DNA of 64,000 bases from Corynebacterium confusum (GTDB lineage Bacteria > Actinomycetota > Actinomycetes > Mycobacteriales > Mycobacteriaceae), in contig NZ_CP047202.1 of NCBI RefSeq assembly GCF_030408715.1, positions 2,213,907 through 2,277,906 of the forward strand, written 5' to 3'. Positions 1 through 8,256 of the stretch are shown piece after piece. Position numbers and translations under genes: made by a program. Under the pieces are notes generated by a model that did not search any database, had not been told where the DNA came from, and saw nothing but the letters and a program-made list of their open reading frames with translations. The first letter of the stretch is position 1, and every line of letters starts with the position of its first letter.

Positions 1-1
1 C

Positions 2-76
2 CAGGCCCCCTTCTCCCGGCACCGCTACGCGCTGGTCGACCTGGCGAACCAAGTGCGGCCGGTAACGACGTTCTAG
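2..76 (+). CDS. pknG: C-terminal end of serine/threonine protein kinase PknG (partial)
   Basis: An open frame enters from the left edge and ends in TAG at 74-76, giving 24 residues that finish VDLANQVRPVTTF. From memory this resembles the C-terminal tail of actinobacterial PknG, the soluble kinase that controls glutamate metabolism through OdhI/GarA. In mycobacteria and C. glutamicum pknG lies beside the ackA-pta genes, as here, which supports the call. The match is short, so identity rests on the tail motif plus context. It converges on the DUF559 gene, with a hairpin between them. Confidence 0.55.
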   Translation, partial: QAPFSRHRYALVDLANQVRPVTTF

Positions 77-103
77 TTTCGTTTGGGGCCGAGTACGGGG
101 AAC

Positions 104-190
104 TTATCGACCTTTGCCGCCGGGCTAGTCCGCAACCTTCACCTTAACCCTTTGACCAGCTGTTTTGAGTTTTGGAATTATCGACCTTTG
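104..190. repeat. Two direct copies of a 13-bp motif (TTATCGACCTTTG)
   Basis: The same 13 bases occur at 104-116 and 178-190. The second copy forms one arm of the hairpin at 177-206. The repeats lie in the 141-bp space between the end of pknG and the end of the DUF559 gene. Their core TTATCSAC recurs on the other side of that gene inside the inverted repeat at 1159-1197. Confidence 0.7.
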
Positions 191-206
191 TGCAGAGGGC
201 GATAAT
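177..206. terminator. Hairpin between convergent pknG and DUF559 genes
   Basis: ATTATCG at 177-183 pairs perfectly with CGATAAT at 200-206, and inside it CCT can pair with AGG. It sits where two genes converge, so a bidirectional terminator is a natural reading. There is no clear T-run, and a repeat element belonging to the DUF559 gene is the alternative. Confidence 0.45.
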
Positions 207-217
207 TATCCGGGTCC

Positions 218-1096
218 TTACCTCCCCGCCCGCCGCAACGTGGTGGTCAGCATCTCCATGAACTCGGCGTATTCGCAGAAGAGCCCCCGGGGTGTTACCC
301 GGCGGACCACGAAGCCCTGGTTTTGCAGGTAGACCTCGCGGTCGCGCTCGGAGCGGATGACGTCCTCGACCGCGCGGCCGTAGGTCTGCCCGTCGTATTT
401 GGCGGCGCCGTCCACCTCGAGGACCAGCCAGCCATCGATGAGCAGGTCCACGCGGAAAGCTCCGATCCGGGCCTGCGGCTCGACGCGGTGGCGCTGCGCC
501 ATCCCGCTGTGGATGAGCAGGCCGCGGGCGAGCGACTCGTACGGCGACTCCGAGACGCCGATCGCGGCCTCAATGACCTGGCGGGCCTGGCCAATCCCCC
601 GTGTGCCCTTGAGCCGGGCGGCCACGGCCTCCAGCGCGGCGCGCTCATAACCGCGGGCCAGGTAGCTGTCGGCGGCCACCAGCCCGCGCACGAAGCCGTG
701 CAAGCGGGCCAGGTCCACCACGGTGCGGGCCGGGCTCGTAGCTCTGACGCTCGGGGCTCCTTCCTCAGCAGAAACCGAGACGATATCGCCCGGCGGCAGC
801 TTCATCTTGCGGTAGCGCCACCCGGGCGGGACCTGCGCGTTGGGCGGGACGGTGCCGCCGGCCAGTGCGAGTTCTATGTCCTCCTCCCCGCGGGCGCTGA
901 GCACCCACAGCCGGTGGACGCGAGCGGCCGAGCAGGCGGCCAGCACCGCGCGGTGGGCGCTGAGCGCGGCGGCCAGGCAGCGCAGCCGGGTCTGCTCGTG
1001 GACGGGTAATGAGGTATAAGCCTGCGCGTCGACAGTCACTTGCGGCGCGAGGCGGGTGCAGTGGACATTAGCGGTACGGGTCTTAGTCAGCTTCAT
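218..1096 (-). CDS. DUF559 / AbiEi-like protein with PD-(D/E)XK nuclease-type C-terminal domain
   Basis: The protein has 292 residues. The N-terminal half resembles the AbiEi-type antitoxin/DUF559-associated region, with an HRLWVL motif after an Ala-rich helix. The C-terminal third has the Vsr-like endonuclease core: SPYESLARGLL, then FRVDLLIDGWLVLEVDGAAKYDG and a late YLQNQGFVVRRVT strand. The Asp and the E-V-D in that core are the probable metal-binding residues. Family members are common as solitary genes in actinobacteria and their role is not established. No partner AbiEii toxin lies next to it. It is flanked on both sides by short repeats carrying a TTATCSAC core. The ATG at 1096 gives the full domain. 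Confidence 0.7.
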   Translation of the reverse strand: MKLTKTRTANVHCTRLAPQVTVDAQAYTSLPVHEQTRLRCLAAALSAHRAVLAACSAARVHRLWVLSARGEEDIELALAGGTVPPNAQVPPGWRYRKMKLPPGDIVSVSAEEGAPSVRATSPARTVVDLARLHGFVRGLVAADSYLARGYERAALEAVAARLKGTRGIGQARQVIEAAIGVSESPYESLARGLLIHSGMAQRHRVEPQARIGAFRVDLLIDGWLVLEVDGAAKYDGQTYGRAVEDVIRSERDREVYLQNQGFVVRRVTPRGLFCEYAEFMEMLTTTLRRAGR

Positions 1097-1158
1097 ACCG
1101 CCATCCTGACCGGAAGCGCAAGCCCCGGTCTAGGCCAGCCTGGCCCGGATACAGCAAA

Positions 1159-1197
1159 ACTGTGGATAACTGGGCGCGGGCCCTAGTTATCCACAGT
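1159..1197. repeat. Perfect 13-bp inverted repeat containing two consensus DnaA boxes
   Basis: ACTGTGGATAACT at 1159-1171 is the exact reverse complement of AGTTATCCACAGT at 1185-1197, with a 13-base GC-rich spacer. Each arm contains the full 9-mer TTATCCACA, the strongest DnaA box consensus, in opposite orientation (1161-1169 and 1187-1195). It lies between the end of ackA and the start of the DUF559 gene. It could be a DnaA-binding site, a terminator stem for ackA (no T-run follows) or the edge of the DUF559 cassette. Confidence 0.75.
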
Positions 1198-1235
1198 CGC
1201 GGGCACGCTCAAGTGGCGTGCGGCAGCACAAGGTG

Positions 1236-2456
1236 CTAGTACAGGCCGGCCTCGCGTGCCATGGCAGCGATCTCGGCGGACTTCTGCGCGATGGCCAGCT
1301 CCTCGTTGGTCGGGACCACGAAGACCTTGACCGGGGAGTCCGCGGTGGAAATCATGCGCGGCTCCTTGGAACGGACCAGGTTGGCTTCCTTGTCGAAGTG
1401 GATGCCGTACATGTCCAGGTTGTATAGGGAGTCCTGGCGGACCTCGGTGTCGTTCTCACCGACGCCGGCGGTGAACGTGATGGCGTCGACGCGGCCGAGC
1501 GCAATCATGTAGGAACCGATGAAGCGGCGCAGCTGGTGGATGTAGATGTTGTACGCCAGCCAAGCGTCGGAGTCCTCGTTCTCAATCCGCTCGCGCAGCA
1601 AGCGGAAGTCGTTGACGCCGGAAATGCCCTTCACGCCGGACTGCTTGTTGAGCAGCTTGTCGATCTCGTCGATGGACATGCCCGCCTGGCGGGACAGGTG
1701 GAAGATGATGCCCGGGTCGATGTCGCCGGAGCGGGTACCCATTGCCAGGCCGGCCAGCGGAGTAAGGCCCATCGAGGTGTCGATGGCGCGGCCGTTGGAG
1801 ATCGCGGCGGCGGAGGCACCGTTACCCAGGTGCAGCGTGATCTGGTGGGTGTGGCCCGGATCGCGGCCCAGCAGCTTCGGGACCTGCTGCGAGACGAACT
1901 CGTGGGAGGTGCCGTGGAAGCCGTAGCGGCGGATGTCGTACTTCGTCGCGACTTCCTTGTTGATGGCGTACAGCGCGGCGGCCGGGGCCATGCGGTTGAA
2001 GAAGGCGGTGTCGAAGACGGCGACGTGCGGCAGGTCCGGCAGGATGGCGCGCGCGACGCGGATGCCGTCCAGGTTGGCCGGGTTGTGCAGCGGGGCCAGC
2101 GGGATGAGATCCTCAATCATGGACTCGATCTGCTCGTCGAGCAGCTGCGGCTCGCTGAACAGGCGCCCGCCGTGGACGACACGGTGGCCGACGGCGATGA
2201 GCTCGAGCTGGGTGGGGCCGACCTGGTTGTCTTCCATGATCTCGAAGGCGCGCTTCAGGCCCGCGGTGTGGTCGGGGATTTCCAGCTCTTCGCGGATCTT
2301 CTCGCCGTTGACGGTGACGTTGATGGCACCGTTCGGCTCGCCGATCTGCTCGACCAGGCCGGTGACCAGCGGAGCGTCGGTGGCTTCGTTCTCCGGGTTC
2401 ACCACCTGGAACTTGATGGAGGAAGAGCCGGAGTTAAGTACTAGAACGTAGGCCAT
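1236..2456 (-). CDS. ackA: Acetate kinase
   Basis: A 406-residue acetokinase-family enzyme, the usual length. It interconverts acetate + ATP and acetyl phosphate + ADP in the cytosol, the second half of the acetate activation/overflow pathway. The N-terminal [12 protein letters not shown] phosphate-binding motif, VGHRVVHGG, and the [11 protein letters not shown] and HLGNGAS motifs of the ASKHA fold are present. The ATG directly follows the stop codon of pta with no gap, so the two genes are one operon and probably translationally coupled. Confidence 0.97.
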   Translation of the reverse strand: MAYVLVLNSGSSSIKFQVVNPENEATDAPLVTGLVEQIGEPNGAINVTVNGEKIREELEIPDHTAGLKRAFEIMEDNQVGPTQLELIAVGHRVVHGGRLFSEPQLLDEQIESMIEDLIPLAPLHNPANLDGIRVARAILPDLPHVAVFDTAFFNRMAPAAALYAINKEVATKYDIRRYGFHGTSHEFVSQQVPKLLGRDPGHTHQITLHLGNGASAAAISNGRAIDTSMGLTPLAGLAMGTRSGDIDPGIIFHLSRQAGMSIDEIDKLLNKQSGVKGISGVNDFRLLRERIENEDSDAWLAYNIYIHQLRRFIGSYMIALGRVDAITFTAGVGENDTEVRQDSLYNLDMYGIHFDKEANLVRSKEPRMISTADSPVKVFVVPTNEELAIAQKSAEIAAMAREAGLY

Positions 2457-3833
2457 TTAGGCGTTGCCTCCTGCCTGGATAGCGGTAATAGCGACGGTGT
2501 TGACGATATCGGGGACGGTAGCGCCACGGGACAGATCGTTGACCGGCTTGTTCAGCCCCTGCAGGATCGGACCCACGGCCAGGGCGCCACCGGTGCGCTG
2601 CGCGGTCTTGTAGCCGATGTTGCCGGCTTCCAGGTCCGGGAAGATGAAGACGTTGGCCTGGCCGGCGACCTCGGAGTCGGGCATCTTCTTCTTGGCCACG
2701 CCCGGGTCGCAGGCGGCGTCGAACTGCAGCGGGCCGTCGACCTTGAGGTCGCCGTTGATCTGACGGGCGGCCTCCACGGCGGCCACGGCGCGGTCCACGT
2801 CCGGGCCGGAGCCGGAGGTGCCGGTGGAGTAGGACAGCACGGCCACGCGCGGGTCTATGCCGAACTGGGCCGCGGTCTTCGCGGAGACGGCGGCGATCTC
2901 ACCGAGCTGCTCGGCGGTCGGGTTCGGGTTGACCGCACAGTCGCCGAAGGCCCACAGGCGGCCGCGCATGACCATCAGGAAGATGGAGGAGACCACGGAG
3001 GCCTCCGGGGCGGTCTTGATGATCTGGAAGGAAGGCTTGATGGTGTGGGCGGTAGTGTGTGCCGCGCCGGAGACCATGCCGTCGGCCAGGCCCTTGTGGA
3101 CCATCATGGTGGCGAAGTAGGAGATGTCCTGCATGGTCTCGCGGGCCTGCTCGAGGGTAACACCCTTCTTCTTGCGCAGCTCGGCGAAGTCGGCAGCGAA
3201 TTCCTCGGCCAGCGGGGAGGTCAGGTGGTCGATGATGGTGGCGTCGGTCAGATCCACGCCCAGCTCGCCGGCGCGGGTGGCAATGGAGTCCGTGTTGCCC
3301 AGGATGGTGAGCTTGACGATGCCCTTTTCCAGCAGCTGGCCAGCCGCCAGCAGGATGCGGTCGTCGTCGCCCTCCGGCAGCACGACGTGGGCGCCGGCGG
3401 CCTTGGCCTGGCCTAGCAGCTGCTGCTCGAAGACGGGAGCGGACATGACCGGCTCGACGTTGAGGTTAATCTGACGGGCCAGCGCCTCGCCGTCCTGGAG
3501 CTGGTCCGGGGTGACAACGCCGGCAACGGTCGCCTGCACGTCCTTGGCGTGGCGGACCGCAAGTTCGGCCGCGCCCTTTTCCTGCTCGGCTACGAACAGC
3601 AGCGGCACGCCGACGGCGGCGGCAGCTACGGAGTCGAAGTGGGTGTCGCCGGTGCCCTGAATAACTACGGGGCCGTTGGCGGTAAGTTCCGCAGCGACGA
3701 CGTCGGCGAGCTTCGGGTTGAGCTCATCCAGAGTGCGCAGCTGCGCGTCTAGCTGGTGGGCAGTTTCCGCAAGGTTGAGGTCGGCAAAATCACGACCTAC
3801 GACACTGACAAGGACAGAACGAGCATTAGACAT
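2457..3833 (-). CDS. pta: Phosphate acetyltransferase
   Basis: A 458-residue enzyme that makes acetyl-CoA from acetyl phosphate and CoA, and the reverse, upstream of ackA in one operon. An N-terminal DRTGG/AAA-like region (about residues 1-130) precedes the catalytic PTA domain, which includes VVLPEGDDDRIL, GMVSGAAHTTAHTIKP and YSTGTSGSGPDVD. This is the corynebacterial type with a shortened N-terminal domain. GAAAGG-like Shine-Dalgarno bases lie 8 nt before the ATG. In C. glutamicum this operon responds to RamA/RamB; I did not see a convincing RamB box here. Confidence 0.96.
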   Translation of the reverse strand: MSNARSVLVSVVGRDFADLNLAETAHQLDAQLRTLDELNPKLADVVAAELTANGPVVIQGTGDTHFDSVAAAAVGVPLLFVAEQEKGAAELAVRHAKDVQATVAGVVTPDQLQDGEALARQINLNVEPVMSAPVFEQQLLGQAKAAGAHVVLPEGDDDRILLAAGQLLEKGIVKLTILGNTDSIATRAGELGVDLTDATIIDHLTSPLAEEFAADFAELRKKKGVTLEQARETMQDISYFATMMVHKGLADGMVSGAAHTTAHTIKPSFQIIKTAPEASVVSSIFLMVMRGRLWAFGDCAVNPNPTAEQLGEIAAVSAKTAAQFGIDPRVAVLSYSTGTSGSGPDVDRAVAAVEAARQINGDLKVDGPLQFDAACDPGVAKKKMPDSEVAGQANVFIFPDLEAGNIGYKTAQRTGGALAVGPILQGLNKPVNDLSRGATVPDIVNTVAITAIQAGGNA

Positions 3834-3981
3834 GCGACGAACCTTTCATTCGCTGTCACGGGGCAATATTCACAGCAAAAGTGCTGCATATCACTCAGTA
3901 ATTTGTTTAGTGACCTCCTCTACCCTACTTCAGAATGCCCATTTTTCCGATTCGCGTAGATGTAAAACAGGTCACTCATGA

Positions 3982-4968
3982 CTATAAGTTTTGGGCAGAA
4001 TCCTCGATCGCGCGCTTAACCGCAGCTACGGACTTTTCTAGGGCCTTGGTTTCCCAGTCGTCCAGGTCCACCGGGACGCGCCGGAGGACCCCCGAACGCC
4101 CGATCAAACATGGCAGGGAGACCGCGACGTCACCGTCGTAGCCGTATTCGCCGTGCAGGGTGGTCGAGACCGGGAAGATGGTGCGCTCATCGAGCAGGAC
4201 CGCCCGCGCCAGGCGCATGGCCGAGGCAGCGACGCCGGCGTTGGTCCAGCCCTTGGAGTGGAAGACCTGGTAGGCGGCTTCGACGACGCGCTCGGCTAGG
4301 TCCCCCGGGTCGAGCTGGGCGCCGGGGAAGTATTCGCCGAGCCGGGCAGCGGGAATCCCCGCCACGGACAAGTGGGACAGGACTGGGAAGGCGGCCATGC
4401 CGTGCTCGCCCATCATGTAGCCGTCGACGGAGTCGGGGCTAATCCCCAGATCGTCGGCGACCAGGCGGCGCAGGCGGGACGAGTCCAGCATGGTGCCGGT
4501 GGCGAAGATCTTGTGCTCCGGGTAGTCGAATTCGTTCTGGGCAATCCAGACGATGGTATCGGCCGGGTTGGTGATGAAGATGAGCACGGGGCCAGCCTCT
4601 TTGTCGGCCACGTTCGCGCACACCTCGCGCATGATCCCGCGGGTGATATCGCCGTTGACGGGCGCGAGCGCCGCCCGGTCCGGGTTGGCGTCGGGGTTGT
4701 CGGGGTCCACGATCATCGACGGGCCGGCGGCCGAAATGACGACGTCGGCGTCCGTGCACTCGGAGTAGTCGCCGCGGCGTACGCGCGGGACGAAGCTACC
4801 AGGCACGCCGGTCAGGTGGTGTTGGTCGAGGGCCTCGCCGTAGGCAATGTCGGGGTCGCTATCGATGACCACAATGTCGGCAAACAAGCCGGAATGTACC
4901 GCCTCTGCCAGCACGTAGGAACCTACGTGGCCCGCTCCGGTGATAACGAGCTTGGCTGGTCGGTTCAT
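3982..4968 (-). CDS. L-lactate/malate dehydrogenase family protein (NAD-dependent L-2-hydroxyacid dehydrogenase)
   Basis: A 328-residue protein counted from the ATG at 4968, chosen because GAAAGGA lies at a good distance before it; a longer open frame upstream has no such support. The Rossmann motif ITGAGHVGSYV is at the N-terminus, followed by ITNPAD, GTGTMLDSSRLR (substrate-binding Arg) and the active-site GEHG histidine. The mobile substrate loop (about residues 90-115) is longer than in typical LDH and reads DPDNPDANPDRAAL instead of a PGMSR loop, so the preferred 2-hydroxyacid is uncertain. It lies downstream of a permease gene but beyond a terminator. Confidence 0.8.
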   Translation of the reverse strand: MNRPAKLVITGAGHVGSYVLAEAVHSGLFADIVVIDSDPDIAYGEALDQHHLTGVPGSFVPRVRRGDYSECTDADVVISAAGPSMIVDPDNPDANPDRAALAPVNGDITRGIMREVCANVADKEAGPVLIFITNPADTIVWIAQNEFDYPEHKIFATGTMLDSSRLRRLVADDLGISPDSVDGYMMGEHGMAAFPVLSHLSVAGIPAARLGEYFPGAQLDPGDLAERVVEAAYQVFHSKGWTNAGVAASAMRLARAVLLDERTIFPVSTTLHGEYGYDGDVAVSLPCLIGRSGVLRRVPVDLDDWETKALEKSVAAVKRAIEDSAQNL

Positions 4969-5015
4969 GATTTTCCTTTCGACGAGTAGTGAAACAAGAA
5001 GGGTTCTCGGCAAGC

Positions 5016-5049
5016 GAAAAACCGCCGACCTCGAGTGTAGGCCGGCGGT
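5016..5049 (-). terminator. Rho-independent terminator after the permease gene
   Basis: On the minus strand ACCGCCG (5049-5043) pairs with CGGCGGT (5027-5021) and is followed by a run of T residues (complement of 5016-5020). It separates the permease transcript from the dehydrogenase gene downstream. Confidence 0.8.
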
Positions 5050-5057
5050 AGCAGCGC

Positions 5058-6407
5058 TTACAGGGAGTGGAAGATGGAGAAGAAGATGGTTGCCACGGCC
5101 ACCAGGCCGATGAAGGTGGTGAACCAGTTGGACGGCTTGCCGCGGAAGCGCTTGAGTGCGTCCACCTTGTGGATGGCCCACATCGGAATCAGGAAGAGCA
5201 GGACGGCAATGGCCGGGCCACACAGGGTCTCAATCATGCCCAGGATGGACGGGTCGGCCCAGGCGACCAGGATGCAGGTCACCAGGATGAAGATAAGCGA
5301 GCCGGTCTCCAGCGCGCGGCTGTGGGTGAACTTGGTGTTGCCAGCGACGTGGTTGCCGGTCACCACCAAGCCCTCGACGGACTCCGCCGCGCCCAGATAG
5401 TGGCCCAGGAAGGACTTGCAGATGGCCACCAACGCTACGATGGGGGCTACCCATTGCAGGAAGGGGGCATCGAAGTGGTTGGCCAGGTAGGACAGGATGG
5501 TGATGTTTTGCTCCTTGGCCTCGGCCAGGTTTTCCGGCGACAGAGACAGGGCGCAGGAGAAGACGAAGAACATCACGACGATGACCATGAGGCCTTCGGC
5601 CGCCGCCAGGACCTGGCCGGTCTTCTTATCCACCCACTTGTCGCCGTACTCCTGGCGCCTCTCGGAGGCGAAGGAGGAGATGATCGGCGAGTGGTTGAAG
5701 GAGAATACCATCACCGGCACCAGCAGCATCAGCGTGGTGGCCAGGCCGTTGCCGGAGGCCTCCCGCGCGACGTCCAGGTCGAAGGTCGAGAAGAACGCGG
5801 TGTTCCAGCGTGGAATGAGGTAGAGCGCTAGGAAAATCAACACGGCAATGAAGGGGAAGGCCAGCGCGGACATCACCTTGACCACGATTTCCTGGCCCAT
5901 CTTCACCACGAAGATGAGGCCGCCGACCAGCAGGGTGGCCAGTACCCAGCGCGGCCAGGGATCGACGTGCAGCTGGTGGATAAGGAAGGACTCCAGGGTG
6001 TTGGTCAGCGTGACCGCGTAGACCAACACCAGCGGGTAGACCGCCACGAAGTAGAGGACGGTCATCACGACGCCGGCGTTGGCTCCGAAGTGCTCCTCCA
6101 TGACGTCGGTCAGGTGAGACTTCGGATCGGAGCCGGACAGGACCAGTCGGGTCATCGCGCGGTGGGCCCAGAATGTCATCGGGAAGGCGATGATGGTCAT
6201 GATGATCAGCGGGATAATTCCGCCGATGCCCGCGTTGATGGGCAGGAACATGACGCCGGCGCCGATGGCGGTGCCAAACAGGCTCAGCGTCCAGATGGTA
6301 TCGGTTTTGCCCCAGCCGGGGGCCTTGTCAGCACTGTCGGCGCTACCCAGCGCCGTGGTGGTTGTTGCCCGCCGAGCGTCGGCGGCCTCGGGAGGGATGA
6401 CGGACAT
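5058..6407 (-). CDS. SdaC-type serine/threonine (hydroxy/aromatic amino acid) permease
   Basis: A 449-residue membrane protein with about 11 hydrophobic segments. After a ~30-residue cytosolic N-terminus comes LFGTAIGAGVMFLPINAG, the first-helix signature of the HAAAP/STP family that includes SdaC and TdcC, then PMTFWAHRAMTRLVLSG. Such permeases import L-serine or L-threonine with H+ or Na+. It is divergent from ilvA (threonine/serine dehydratase), which fits uptake and deamination of the same amino acids; the exact substrate is inferred. Confidence 0.85.
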   Translation of the reverse strand: MSVIPPEAADARRATTTTALGSADSADKAPGWGKTDTIWTLSLFGTAIGAGVMFLPINAGIGGIIPLIIMTIIAFPMTFWAHRAMTRLVLSGSDPKSHLTDVMEEHFGANAGVVMTVLYFVAVYPLVLVYAVTLTNTLESFLIHQLHVDPWPRWVLATLLVGGLIFVVKMGQEIVVKVMSALAFPFIAVLIFLALYLIPRWNTAFFSTFDLDVAREASGNGLATTLMLLVPVMVFSFNHSPIISSFASERRQEYGDKWVDKKTGQVLAAAEGLMVIVVMFFVFSCALSLSPENLAEAKEQNITILSYLANHFDAPFLQWVAPIVALVAICKSFLGHYLGAAESVEGLVVTGNHVAGNTKFTHSRALETGSLIFILVTCILVAWADPSILGMIETLCGPAIAVLLFLIPMWAIHKVDALKRFRGKPSNWFTTFIGLVAVATIFFSIFHSL

Positions 6408-6845
6408 GGTGTGTTCGACCCTTTCGACGTGTTCCCCGCAGCCCTACGCGAAAGAACGGGCCGATGGAGAACTATTTATCACTTCAGAGTCCATTCTCCG
6501 GAAAATGCCGCGGTATTGCTATGAGCAAACTCACATTTGATGATTAATTATTATCACATCACTGAAATGAGAACTTTTCCGCGGGGATCCGCTATAGTAA
6601 TTAGCTACACTCGGTTCTGACATAGTTTTTACCTAGTAGCCAACAGGAACCATGCGAAAGCCCACCCAGGCTGCACCGACCCCAATCTCCCCCTAAAAAT
6701 CCCCTGGGGAAACGGTGTTTCCCCCTAAGGCCACGCCTCCCCCGCCGGCTGCCCCCGACTATTGGGCATGTCACGAAAAAACCGGGCACTATGACCAAAA
6801 TCAAAGCCCTTTTCCCCAGGTCAGATACCTTATACCATCGGAGGC
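6408..6845. promoter_or_regulatory. Divergent intergenic region between permease gene and ilvA
   Basis: This 438-bp non-coding stretch holds the promoters of both divergent genes. The AT-rich part (6530-6600) includes a TATAGT hexamer near 6592 on the plus strand. For ilvA, GGAGG lies just before the ATG, and TATACC at 6831-6836 could be a very close -10. No conserved RNA or leader peptide was recognised. Confidence 0.4.
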
Positions 6846-8123
6846 ATGAGCACTACAGTCCAGAACCCGCTCGTCACCGCCGCCGAAATCGAGGCCGCCC
6901 ACGAGCGAATCCAAGATGAAATCAACCGCACCCCGCTGCGCTACAGCGAACGACTGTCCCAGCTGACCAACTGCAACGTCTACCTCAAGTGCGAGGAACT
7001 GCAGGACGTGCGCTCCTACAAGATCCGCGGCGCACTCAACAGCATCAAGAACCTGAGCGACGAGGAGCTGGCCGCCGGCATCGTCACCGCCTCGGCCGGC
7101 AACCACGCCCAGGGCGTGGCCTATGCCTGCAAGACCATGGGCGTGCAGGGCAAGATCTTCGTGCCGGTGCCCACCCCGGCCCAGAAACGCGACCGCATCC
7201 TGGCCCACGGCGGCCGCTTCGTGGACTTGGTCGTGACCGGCGAGTCCTTCGACGAGGCCTCCGCCGCCGCCCACGAGGACGCCGCCGAGCGCGGGGCCAC
7301 CTTCATCGAGCCCTTCGATGCCCACGACACCGTCGTCGGCCAGGGCACCATGGCCAAGGAGATCCTCGAGCAGCTGGCCGAGGAGGGCAAGGAGCTGCAC
7401 GCGCTCATCGCCCCCGTCGGCGGCGGTGGTCTGCTGTCCGGCCTGACCAGCTACGTCGCGGAGAAGGCCCCGGAGACCCAGATTTACGGCGTGGAGCCGG
7501 CCGGCGCGGCATCGCTAGCCGCGGCCTTCCGTAACAACGGCCCGATGACGCTGCCGACCGTGGACCCGTTCGTGGACGGCGCGGCTGTCAAGCGCATCGG
7601 CGCGCTGCCCTACGAGATCCTCTCGGCTAACAAGGACCGGCTGGAGCACTTCGCGGTCAGCGAGGACGACGTCTGCATCGAGATGCTCAACCTCTACCAG
7701 AACGAGGGCATCGTCTCCGAGCCGGCCGGCGCGCTGTCCGTGACCGGCCTGACCAAGCTGGACCTGGCGCCGGGCTCAACCGTGGTCTGCGTCATCTCCG
7801 GCGGCAACAACGACGTCATCCGCTACACGGAGATCATGGAGCGCTCCCTGGTGCACCGCGGCCTGAAGCACTATTTCCTCATCAGCTTCCCGCAGGTCCC
7901 TGGCCAACTGCGCATCTTCCTCGACGAAATCCTCAACCCGGGCGACGACATCACCAGGTTCAAGTACCAGAAGCGCAACAACTGCGTGCTGGGCACCGCG
8001 CTGGTGGGCCTGGTGCTGGAGAAACCCGAGGAAATCGACCAGCTCATCGAACGTTTGGACAACTCCAAGTTCGAGTACGAGTACCTCAAGCCGGGTACTC
8101 CTGAATATAAGATAGTCGGATAA
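6846..8123 (+). CDS. ilvA: Threonine ammonia-lyase (threonine dehydratase)
   Basis: A 425-residue PLP enzyme of the fold-type II family. It converts L-threonine to 2-oxobutyrate, the first committed step to isoleucine. The PLP lysine is in SYKIRGA, the SAGNHAQG asparagine loop follows, and the Gly-rich phosphate loop is VGGGGLLSG. The C-terminal ~80 residues (FLISFPQVPGQLRIFL onward) form one ACT-like regulatory domain, the short allosteric form known from C. glutamicum and B. subtilis-type enzymes rather than the two-domain E. coli form. GGAGG precedes the ATG. Confidence 0.93.
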   Translation: MSTTVQNPLVTAAEIEAAHERIQDEINRTPLRYSERLSQLTNCNVYLKCEELQDVRSYKIRGALNSIKNLSDEELAAGIVTASAGNHAQGVAYACKTMGVQGKIFVPVPTPAQKRDRILAHGGRFVDLVVTGESFDEASAAAHEDAAERGATFIEPFDAHDTVVGQGTMAKEILEQLAEEGKELHALIAPVGGGGLLSGLTSYVAEKAPETQIYGVEPAGAASLAAAFRNNGPMTLPTVDPFVDGAAVKRIGALPYEILSANKDRLEHFAVSEDDVCIEMLNLYQNEGIVSEPAGALSVTGLTKLDLAPGSTVVCVISGGNNDVIRYTEIMERSLVHRGLKHYFLISFPQVPGQLRIFLDEILNPGDDITRFKYQKRNNCVLGTALVGLVLEKPEEIDQLIERLDNSKFEYEYLKPGTPEYKIVG

Positions 8124-8132
8124 GCCCTTCCG

Positions 8133-8159
8133 AGGCTGATTTGGGGAGCAGCCTTGTTA
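8133..8159 (+). terminator. Probable terminator after ilvA
   Basis: AGGCTG at 8133-8138 pairs with CAGCCT at 8149-8154, followed by TTGTT. The stem is short (6 bp) but well placed 10 bp after the ilvA stop. Confidence 0.5.
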
Positions 8160-8256
8160 CCCTATCTAGTGCGTTGCTCGAATCCGAACGTATGATGAGC
8201 TCAGATTAGACAAGTAACAGCCACTCCCCAAGAATCAGTGAGGACTCCGACACATT

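Noticed and set aside
218..1096. Type IV toxin-antitoxin pair for the DUF559 genes
   Set aside because: No AbiEii-type nucleotidyltransferase toxin gene is adjacent to either DUF559 gene in this window.
1159..1197. Replication origin suggested by the paired DnaA boxes
   Set aside because: No dnaA, dnaN or AT-rich unwinding element is nearby and only two boxes are present.
3834..3981. RamB-type box upstream of pta (ACTTTTGCTG-like bases)
   Set aside because: The match to the AA/GTTTGCAAA-type motif is too weak to claim.
6601..7400. Minus-strand frames upstream of and across the ilvA start
   Set aside because: They are opposite ilvA or in its promoter region and have no ribosome site or recognisable domain.
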